In this document: piece by piece, positions 16,574-25,000 of the stretch | Numbering within the stretch: position 1 is the first letter of the stretch | Layout of the letters: each line of letters starts with the position of its first letter | Source: an uncultured bacterium | GTDB taxonomy: Bacteria; Cyanobacteriota; Vampirovibrionia; Gastranaerophilales; Gastranaerophilaceae | Length of the DNA: 64,000 nucleotides | NCBI GenBank assembly: GCA_902462155.1 | Contig: CABQAQ010000001.1 | Location: forward strand, 124,001 to 188,000 | Direction: 5' to 3' | The notes under the pieces: model-generated | The model's database searches: none | What the model saw: only the letters and a program-made list of their open reading frames with translations | Told to the model about the DNA's origin: nothing | Translations under genes and position numbers: made by a program

Positions 16574-18538
16574 ATGCTTCAACAAATCAATTCATCCGCA
16601 TTTGCAATGCAGAATTATGCAAGCCTTAAAAATAAGAGGCAACTAAATAGTCAAGAACTAAACGAAAGACAAAGAGTAGTAAATTATAGTACAAATCCTA
16701 ATCAAGTAGATTCAAGCAAAATGCTACAAGCATTAAGAGCTCAAGCATTAATACCTACAGCAAGAACAATATCCTTTGGTGGACCGATAGAAAAGAATAT
16801 TCAAGAGCTAACAGATAAAGTTGTTACTTGTGGAACAGAAGAAGTAGGGAAACAATTTAATTTAAACAAGTTATTTTCTAAAGTTAAGAATAAATTTGGA
16901 GTAAATAAAAAGATAGTAGATCAAGATAGTAAAGATAAAACATATACTGTAGAACAAAAAGGGAATGATAGAATGTCATTTAATATGACAGTAAAAAATA
17001 CTGAAGGAAAAGAACAGCAGAGTATAAATATAGAACATAATAAAATGCAAGATCTTGGACAAAGAAGTTATGTATTTGATAATAAAGGTAGTCAATTTGC
17101 AGTAATAGAAGATGGTGAAGGTGTATTATTAACTAGAGCCGGAAGAATATCTAGTAAAGATGGAAATATAAAAGTAGATTCTAAAAAAATAGGAAGAGAA
17201 TTTAAACCATTTGCAATGCAAGCAGTAAAGCCAATAGAATATAAAGAAACAGAATCAATAGGTGAAGGTGGAGAAGTAGTAATAGGATTACAAAAGGGTA
17301 GATTTTGTAAAGAGTTAGTTCAGAGTATAAAAGACTTTGAAGCTAAAGTAAATGCAGGAGAGATTCAATTACCGCAATTTAAGGCAAAAGAAAACGCAAA
17401 AGATATGCAAATGACAATGTTAGCAGGTGGATATGGATCAAGAGCAGAATATACAAACGCATCATCTAGAGGAATTTTCCATAACGAAAAAGAAGGTCCT
17501 GAATCAACAAAGGGAGTTTTTAGAACAGTAACAGGATTAACTCCAATGGAAACAACTTTAGTAACATTACATAAAGCAGGTTTAGTAGATTGTTCTAAAG
17601 GTAAATTTGGAATAGGAAAGAATGTTAGATTTTATATGAATGAGAGTTCAAAGAATACAGGAAATGGTGGATTTACATTAGATCTATATGACACAATGGG
17701 AACAAGTGAAAAAAAAGGTATATTAATATTGCCGAATGACTCAATATCAAGGATGTCAAAAGCGGCATCAGAAGCAACTGAGTTAGTTTCAAGTGGGAAA
17801 GCATCTGTGGCAATGATAGGTAAAAAAGTGCCTTGGGAAAAAACAATAAAAACATTTGGAATAATAGAACTAGGCGAAGGTAATGAAATGAAGGCATTTG
17901 CCGAGAAGCCAAAACAGAAGCCACCTGAAAGTTTTATAGATAAAGATGGAAATTGTTTAACAAATACATTCCAATTTGCAGTAAGTAAAGAATCTATAGA
18001 TGTATTAAAGTATTTAGAGCCAAAATTAAATACAGCAGCAAAGAATCCTGAATCAAGAGATTGGTCAAAACAGTTATTACCAACATTAATGGCTATATCA
18101 CAAAATGATGATCCAAAAATGATGAGATCTGATTTAGCAAGAATAATTGATGCAAAGCCAGATGCATTTGAGGCAAAATTATTAGATAAGATTACAGATG
18201 AAGAATTATTAAAAGCAAAAGATATGTTAAAAGGCCAAAAATTATATGCTGTACCGACAGATGAACCTTGGGTAGATGCGGGTCAATTTGACAGTATGTA
18301 TGATGTATCAATAGACATAGCAAAAGGAAAATTTGCATTAGAACCATTTGAGCAAGCTCACGCACAAAAATGTGTAAATTCAAAGACAGGTTTAGTCACA
18401 AACTCACCTGAATTAAGAAAAGAAATAGAAGGTAAATATAATATAAACGGTGAAGTAATGGCAATGCGTCAAGCAGAACAAATTGATGAAGAAAGTTTAT
18501 TTAAAGAATTTGAATCATCTATTATTCGCCATAAATAA
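16574..18538 (+). CDS. GlgC-like sugar-nucleotidyltransferase with long N-terminal extension
   Basis: 654 residues. The C-terminal part is a nucleotidyltransferase. It has MTMLAGGYGSRAEYT (G-loop at 283-290, compare GGxGxR), FGIIELGEGNEMKAFAEKP (about 429-446, the typical sugar-binding strand) and DEPWVDAGQFDSM (about 560). It most resembles ADP-glucose/sugar-1-phosphate transferases, which make the NDP-sugar donor for polysaccharide synthesis. The first about 280 residues are extra: a Gln/Asn-rich stretch, the motif TISFGG (65-70), and a probable beta domain at about 120-230. Ordinary GlgC is about 400 residues. The ribosome-binding site TAGGAGA is well placed. It sits 312 nt before a GlgA-like gene, so the two probably form a donor-plus-transferase pair. 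Confidence 0.75.
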   Translation: MLQQINSSAFAMQNYASLKNKRQLNSQELNERQRVVNYSTNPNQVDSSKMLQALRAQALIPTARTISFGGPIEKNIQELTDKVVTCGTEEVGKQFNLNKLFSKVKNKFGVNKKIVDQDSKDKTYTVEQKGNDRMSFNMTVKNTEGKEQQSINIEHNKMQDLGQRSYVFDNKGSQFAVIEDGEGVLLTRAGRISSKDGNIKVDSKKIGREFKPFAMQAVKPIEYKETESIGEGGEVVIGLQKGRFCKELVQSIKDFEAKVNAGEIQLPQFKAKENAKDMQMTMLAGGYGSRAEYTNASSRGIFHNEKEGPESTKGVFRTVTGLTPMETTLVTLHKAGLVDCSKGKFGIGKNVRFYMNESSKNTGNGGFTLDLYDTMGTSEKKGILILPNDSISRMSKAASEATELVSSGKASVAMIGKKVPWEKTIKTFGIIELGEGNEMKAFAEKPKQKPPESFIDKDGNCLTNTFQFAVSKESIDVLKYLEPKLNTAAKNPESRDWSKQLLPTLMAISQNDDPKMMRSDLARIIDAKPDAFEAKLLDKITDEELLKAKDMLKGQKLYAVPTDEPWVDAGQFDSMYDVSIDIAKGKFALEPFEQAHAQKCVNSKTGLVTNSPELRKEIEGKYNINGEVMAMRQAEQIDEESLFKEFESSIIRHK

Positions 18539-18560
18539 AAAATATTGAAGTAGAAGAGTA

Positions 18561-18600
18561 AAACAGATAAGTGTTTTCTTTATCTTATCTGTTTTATTTT
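18561..18600 (+). terminator. Intrinsic terminator after the GlgC-like gene
   Basis: AAACAGATAAG (18561-18571) pairs with CTTATCTGTTT (18584-18594), followed by a T-rich tail. Confidence 0.85.
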
Positions 18601-18850
18601 TTAAGTATAGATTATTAATTAATACAATCGGGTGAGATATTTTTTAATATTTAAATTACAATAATAATATAAATAGAAGAGCTAGTTATATATAAAATAT
18701 AATATTAAGTTTTGTAAAAAAAGTGAAAAATTTTTTATAAAAAATAGCATAAAAAATTTTTATGAATTTTAAAACAATGTTGATTTCTGTAGATGGTTTT
18801 AAAGTTAAAATTAATAAACAAGGATGAAATATAAGGAAGGAGATTACTAA
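18601..18850. other. AT-rich leader region of the GlgA-like gene
   Basis: No ORF or RNA gene is recognised. AGGAAGGAGAT lies just before the ATG at 18851. TATA-rich sequence near 18685-18705 may hold the promoter. Confidence 0.45.
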
Positions 18851-21718
18851 ATGAAAGTACAGTTAAATTCTTTAAGGCAAAATACTTATCGATTAAATTT
18901 AAATCAAGTACGAGAACAAGAGGCAAATAAAAACGGTAATAATATACCATATAATGAAAATATGGTAAGAAATAGTGAAATGAAAGCTGTAAGTGTGCCA
19001 ATAAGTGCTGTATCATTTGGAGTACAGAGTTTAAGGCCTGCAAAAAATATGACAAGAATTTCATTTGGTAATGCAGAAACAAAGAAACCGAATCAAATAT
19101 TACAAATGCCATCAGAACTTCAAGATTTAATGAACCCTATATATAAATTAGGTGGTTTATCAAATGTTGCAATGGAAGCCCCATCAAGTTGGCAAAATCC
19201 AAAAGAGACACCAAATACGAATATTGAAGTAAGAACAATACTTCCATATCATGGTTTTAGTGAAGATGTAAAAGATCCTGAAAATAAAGGTGTACTAGTT
19301 GTGACAAGAGACCCCAAAAGTGTACATTTAAATGAAAAAAATACAGTTTTAAAAGAAGGATCAATAACTGGAAATCAAAAAGAAGTTTTAAAAAGAGTGC
19401 CTGTTGATTATCAATTAAAATCTAATGAGATGTTTGTAATATCAGATGGAAAAAACTTTAAGGAAATAGAGCGATTAGATAATTATAAAGGAACAATAAA
19501 AAGTTTAGACAAAGATACATTTGAGATGAAAGAAGTGCCATATCAATTATTTAGACTAAAATCGACTGATAAAACCAAAAATGTAAATCGTGGAGAAATT
19601 TATTTTATGCACACACCAGAGGCAGCACAATTGCCACAAGCTTATGGTGGACCGCAATGTTCTTCAAGTGGATCAGGAGGTTGGACAGGTGAAACCGGAG
19701 CACATTTTTTAGACCATGATTATGGTGATTATTCAAAAGCAGTAGTAGATGTAATGCCAAAAATGAAAGATGAGGGGTTTGAACCGGCAAATATATGGAT
19801 TCATGATAGATTTGGTATGGCAGCTATTACTGATATGGCAAATAGAGGAGAAAAAGAAGATTATTTTGAAGGCTTAAGAGTGCATTCAACATTTCATAAT
19901 GTAGGTTCTTCATATCAGGGTAAATATACAAATCCATTGGATTTCTTTAGTATAATGGCAGATGAAAAAGATTATGAAAAATTGAAGCAAGCTGATGGAG
20001 GAAAGTCATTAAAGTTTGTAAAAGCAATGGCTCAAAAGATGACAGATTTGGGAATGGAAAATGCCCAAAATACAAATCCTAATCCTTATTTTGATCCGTA
20101 TAAAGCTTTAGCAAAAGAAGAAAGAGAAGCTTTAGATAAGATATTTGCACCATATATAGGAATGTTTAAAGATGATAACGGTGACTATAATATGTCTGCA
20201 ATCGCAATTACAGCAGCAGAAAAACAAAACAATTCATTTTCAGCAGGGACAGTATCATTAAATTATGGTAATGAAAGTAGAAATCCTTTAACACCTGAGA
20301 TGTCAGAAGGTTTGCAAAAAAGATTTTTAAATGCAAAAGATAAATTAATAGATATTACAAATGGTTCTGCAGCAGTTAGTATGGAGACTGATAAACCATA
20401 TGTAAAAGTTCCAGGTCAGGGTACAAAATTCGGATTAGATGGATGTGAGTTTGAAAAATCAGATATGGTGAAATATAAACCATTTTCTCCAAAGAATACA
20501 GCTGATGAATTATATGAAATTAAACAATTTAATAAAAATTTATTCTATGATACGATAACAAGTGTAAAACCAAATAAATCTTTATCCGATACTAGCTCTG
20601 GATCTATTAATAGATTATTTTTACAAGAAAAACGTATAGTAGGACCACAAAAAGATAAAGTATTAGGGATTTTAGAAAATAAGAGATCAGAGTTAAATGG
20701 AAAAGATCCTATAATGATGTTAGGTTGGGGACGTGGAGACGATCAAAAGGGATTCCCAGTTGCATTAACAGGATTTAAGAAATTTTTAGAAGATCCAACA
20801 ATAAGTGATGTTGATAAAAAACGTGTAAATATAATGCTTCTTGGTGCAGGACTTCATAATTGTAAAAGAGAGTGGGATCTTGTTAATAATTTAATAGAAG
20901 ATATCAATAAAATGGATGGTGGAAAATATAAAAATCAAACTATATTTGTAGATGGATTTTGTTCAGGTAAGTATGCAACTTGTACAGATTTTTCATATTT
21001 AACAAGTCGTTTTGAGCCTTGTGGAATAACCCCAATAGAATCAAAGATATGTGGAACACCGGTATTATCAACAAATACGGGTGGAGCGCCTAATTTGATT
21101 GAGGATGGAAAAACAGGATTTTTAACAAAGAATGCGTTTATGATAGGCGGAAAAGAGTTATTACCAGCTGATAAGCAGAACTTAACAGGTCAAGCATTAA
21201 AGGAGGCTATAGATGATGCACGTATAGAAAAGCAGAGTGTAGAGCTTGGCGAATTATTAAAGAAAGCGGTAAAGACATATGATGATAAAGAAACATACAA
21301 AAAGATGGCAAAAGCTTGTATAGATGATAAAGGAGAATGGTTTAACAATGCAAGTGCCAATAATGGTATAGCAGCGAATGATAAGTATTTTAGAGACGTA
21401 TGGCAAATCGATAAGAACAATAATTTCCAAGCATTACCAGGACGGACAAAAGAAAGATTACATCCATTAGTTGGAGATAATTTTGGATCAGTAGCAGAAG
21501 ATGTATACAAGAAGGTTGTAAAAGGAGGTAAATCTCAAGGTCCTAAAATTTCTCGACCAATATCAGATCCAAAAGGTTCAGATCCAAAAGGTATTAACAA
21601 ATGGCTTAAGATAGGAGGATGGACTGCAGCTGGAATAGCTGGAGTAGCTGGTATTGGGGCATTAGGTATGTATTTTGTAAATAAAAATAAAGTAGAAAAT
21701 ACTCAAGATACAGTGTAG
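18851..21718 (+). CDS. GlgA-like GT-B glycosyltransferase with C-terminal membrane anchor
   Basis: 955 residues, about twice the length of GlgA. The N-terminal 90 residues are a low-complexity extension with two SFG motifs (AVSFGVQS at 53-60, RISFGNA at 69-75). The catalytic region begins with YKLGGLSNVAMEAP, corresponding to the ADP-glucose-binding KxGGL of starch/glycogen synthases (99-103). It continues with a HNVGSSYQGK segment, GTVSLNYGNE, and the GT-B E-x7-E element FEPCGITPIESKICGTPVLS (E722, E730). The tail has one hydrophobic helix (about 924-943) before NKNKVENTQ, which predicts a tail anchor. The role is probably alpha-glucan or related polymer synthesis at the membrane, fed by the preceding GlgC-like enzyme. 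Confidence 0.75.
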   Translation: MKVQLNSLRQNTYRLNLNQVREQEANKNGNNIPYNENMVRNSEMKAVSVPISAVSFGVQSLRPAKNMTRISFGNAETKKPNQILQMPSELQDLMNPIYKLGGLSNVAMEAPSSWQNPKETPNTNIEVRTILPYHGFSEDVKDPENKGVLVVTRDPKSVHLNEKNTVLKEGSITGNQKEVLKRVPVDYQLKSNEMFVISDGKNFKEIERLDNYKGTIKSLDKDTFEMKEVPYQLFRLKSTDKTKNVNRGEIYFMHTPEAAQLPQAYGGPQCSSSGSGGWTGETGAHFLDHDYGDYSKAVVDVMPKMKDEGFEPANIWIHDRFGMAAITDMANRGEKEDYFEGLRVHSTFHNVGSSYQGKYTNPLDFFSIMADEKDYEKLKQADGGKSLKFVKAMAQKMTDLGMENAQNTNPNPYFDPYKALAKEEREALDKIFAPYIGMFKDDNGDYNMSAIAITAAEKQNNSFSAGTVSLNYGNESRNPLTPEMSEGLQKRFLNAKDKLIDITNGSAAVSMETDKPYVKVPGQGTKFGLDGCEFEKSDMVKYKPFSPKNTADELYEIKQFNKNLFYDTITSVKPNKSLSDTSSGSINRLFLQEKRIVGPQKDKVLGILENKRSELNGKDPIMMLGWGRGDDQKGFPVALTGFKKFLEDPTISDVDKKRVNIMLLGAGLHNCKREWDLVNNLIEDINKMDGGKYKNQTIFVDGFCSGKYATCTDFSYLTSRFEPCGITPIESKICGTPVLSTNTGGAPNLIEDGKTGFLTKNAFMIGGKELLPADKQNLTGQALKEAIDDARIEKQSVELGELLKKAVKTYDDKETYKKMAKACIDDKGEWFNNASANNGIAANDKYFRDVWQIDKNNNFQALPGRTKERLHPLVGDNFGSVAEDVYKKVVKGGKSQGPKISRPISDPKGSDPKGINKWLKIGGWTAAGIAGVAGIGALGMYFVNKNKVENTQDTV

Positions 21719-21779
21719 AAATGAAAGGAATATATAAAGATTCTGTAGAAAAGTATAATAAATAAGAAGAGAGAAACAT

Positions 21780-21818
21780 AAGCCTTAAGGTAATAATTAT
21801 AAAATTACTTTAAGGCTT
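21780..21818 (+). terminator. Hairpin/terminator after the GlgA-like gene
   Basis: AAGCCTTAAGGTAAT (21780-21794) pairs with 21804-21818 (15 bp with one G-T wobble). The T-tract is weak, so termination efficiency is uncertain. Confidence 0.7.
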
Positions 21819-22064
21819 ATTAAAATAGAATATTTATAAAAATATAAATTTAAATAGATAAAAGATATTAATTTTTGTAAATATTTAAAAATGTAAAAAT
21901 ATTGTGAAATTAAGCAATTTATTTAAAGTTAGGGTTTTAATTAAAGAATAGTAAGAATATTTTTAAAATAAAAATAGTATTAATTTTATCTTTTTGTTAA
22001 TATAATTGTGATAATTATAAATAAAATGGGAATATAATATATAAGTGATAAAAGGAGGAATGTA
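21819..22064. other. Upstream region of the adhesin gene
   Basis: AT-rich, no ORF. TATAAT near 21998-22003 may be the -10 element. AAAGGAGGAATGTA directly precedes the adhesin ATG and is the strongest ribosome-binding site in this part of the window. Confidence 0.5.
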
Positions 22065-25000
22065 ATGATCCATAGGAAAAAATCAAAAGATTATTGCTTT
22101 AAGCTAAAAAAAGTTATTGCTTCTATTTTAGCATTAACTATATTTGGCTTTCAAAGCAATTTAATTGTGTTTGCAACAAATATTACAGGAGTGAGCGGTA
22201 GTAATAATGTATATAATATTAAACCTACACATTGGAATAATGCACAGACTGGTTTTAGACAATACTCTAACTTTGATTTAAGTAGAGGAGATAGTGCAAA
22301 TCTTATTTTTAAGTATGGGAATAACGATATCTCTCGTTTTGTAAATTTAGTTGGAAATAAGGTTAATATTAATGGTGTATTAAATTCTGTAAATGGTAAT
22401 GGTCAATTTACAGCAGGTAATGTAGTGTTTATCTCACCAAATGGTATGGCAGTAGGTTCAAGCGGAGTGGTAAACGTTGGGGCATTAAGTGTGTATACTC
22501 CATCAAAATTACCTGAGCTTAATCAAATGCTTAATTTGTCTGAAACAGGGTTAAATAATGCGTTTGATTCTTATAAAAATTCAAGTAACGGATTAATTAC
22601 TATAAATGGTCAAATCTTTACTCAAAGAGGTATGGAACTTTATGGTAGAGGAATTGAAGGTTCAGGTAAGACTGTATCAGGTTTTAAAAATGTTGATAAT
22701 AGTGTTGCTTATTCTCAAGCAGGTATAGCTGGAGCAGTAGATTATAATACAGCTAAAGCTAATGCAAATGCACTTTTCTCTAAGTTAGTAAACACAGGTA
22801 ATACAATGGCAAATTCTTCAGAGTTTGATTTTTCAGGCAATGACGGAAAAGTTGTATTAGCCTCTAAAGCCGGTATTAATTTAGACTCCGGAACTAATAT
22901 AGTTAATGGTGATTTGACTATTGAAAATAAAAATTATGGTCATTTAAATATTAATAATGACATGACAGCCAATGGAAATGTCTATATTTATAATGGTCAA
23001 ATGAATAATTCAAACTTTAATTTGGGCGGAAAATTTACTAATTTAAGTTCTAGTGGTAAAACTACTTTTATTAATGACACTAAAAAATATAGTAATATGA
23101 ATTTAACCGGCACAGTAAAAGTAAACAGTGATATAGATATTATTAATAGATCAATTCATAATTATGTCGGAACAGATAGTGGTTCTATAAATATTGCTAA
23201 TCTTATTAATGATGGTGTTAATGCTAAAACTAAGATTGTAAATGAAAATGATCTTGGTTATGGTGTTTATATAAGTTCTATTGCGACAAAAGGTGATACT
23301 CATATTGAAAATAATGGTGGTCTTGGATCATTATCGATAAATAATCTTGTGAATAGTCAAGAAGGAGCAAAGACTACTATTTTAAGTAGAAACACCGATG
23401 GTTATGGGCTTAATATAAATTCTGCTTCTGTCAAAGGTGATACTTATATTAATACGAATAATCATATGATTATTATAGGTACATTGATTAACAGTAAAGA
23501 TGGCGCTAAGACAGAGATTTATAGTAATGGTGAAGGGGGTATAGATATTACAAACTCACTTGCAACCAATGGTGATACTATTATTGAGAATAATTCGAAA
23601 GGGCAAATTTTTATTAATTCGTTAAAAAATAATAAAGCTGGTGCAAAAACAAAGATTGTAAGTTCAAAAACAGAATATGGAGAGAGTGTTTATAAATTTC
23701 CAAATGGTGATTTTGTGCGAAAAGAAGATTTATCAAGGTATTTGCCTTTGCATCCGGAATATAGAGATCTTGTAGATATGGAGTTCTTGGGATCTCCAGA
23801 AGTTAGAGCAGCTATATTTATTAAAGATATTAATGTTAATGGTCAGCTAGATGTTGTAAACAAAAGTAATGCTTCAATACTAATAAATAATTTAGTAAAT
23901 AATCTTGATGGAGCTGTTACTAATATTACGAATAAATATTCAAATGTACCTACTGGGCTACCATCATTAAGCTGGAATGGCGGATTATATTTATTAAATG
24001 CTGAAGTAAATGGAGATATTAAAACATTTAATGAAGATAGTAAAGGAACTTATATAGGTACTCTTAAAAATCTAAAAAGCGGAGCATTGACAGAAATACA
24101 TAATATTTCTTTAGATGATATTGCTATAAATGGTATTACTATCAACGATTTATCAGCTAATGGTAAAGTAGATATATTAAATAATGTATATGTTTCATCT
24201 TCAAAAACTGATAATGGAATTAATATCTCTAAGTTGGTAAATACATCAAGCAAAGATAACACAACTATAGTCAATGCAAAACAAGAAGGAAGTGAAGCTG
24301 GTAAGGTTTCAATAAACTTATTAGATCATATAGAAACTAATGGAGATTTATTGATTCAAAACTTATCAGAAGGTGATATTAATTTATCGAAAGATGCTAT
24401 AATTAAAAATAATGCAGGTAAAACTCATATTGTTAATGCTGAAAATGTATCTGGTCAAATGAATTTACTTGGATTAATTGACGTAAATAATGATTTATGG
24501 ATTAATAATAAGTCTAATGATGATCTTGTTATTGGTGGTAGCATAATTAATAATTCAAATGATGGTTTAACATTGATTACTAATAATGGTAATTGGTTAA
24601 ATATAAAAAATGATACTTTAGAATCACAGATCAACTCAGGAAAATATAATTATGATGCTGAAAAGGTATCTGATTTAAATGGTGGTTCAATAAAAATTAC
24701 CGGAAATATCCAAACTCAAGGTGAAACAGTAATAGCAAATGGCGGAAATGGTAATATTGAAATTGGCGGTAGTGTTATTAATGGAATAAAAAATGATGTA
24801 GTTCTAAATAGTAATGCTAAAACAACAATATCTAACACAAAAAATGGTCAAGATATTATTATTTCAAATACAGGTAATGTTGTATCAGCTTCAGATCTTT
24901 TAATAGAAAATGCTGGTACAGGAAGTATTGATATTAAAGGTAATGTTGAAAGTAAATTATCTAATGTTGATATAAATAATTCTATGTATGAAATAGATTT

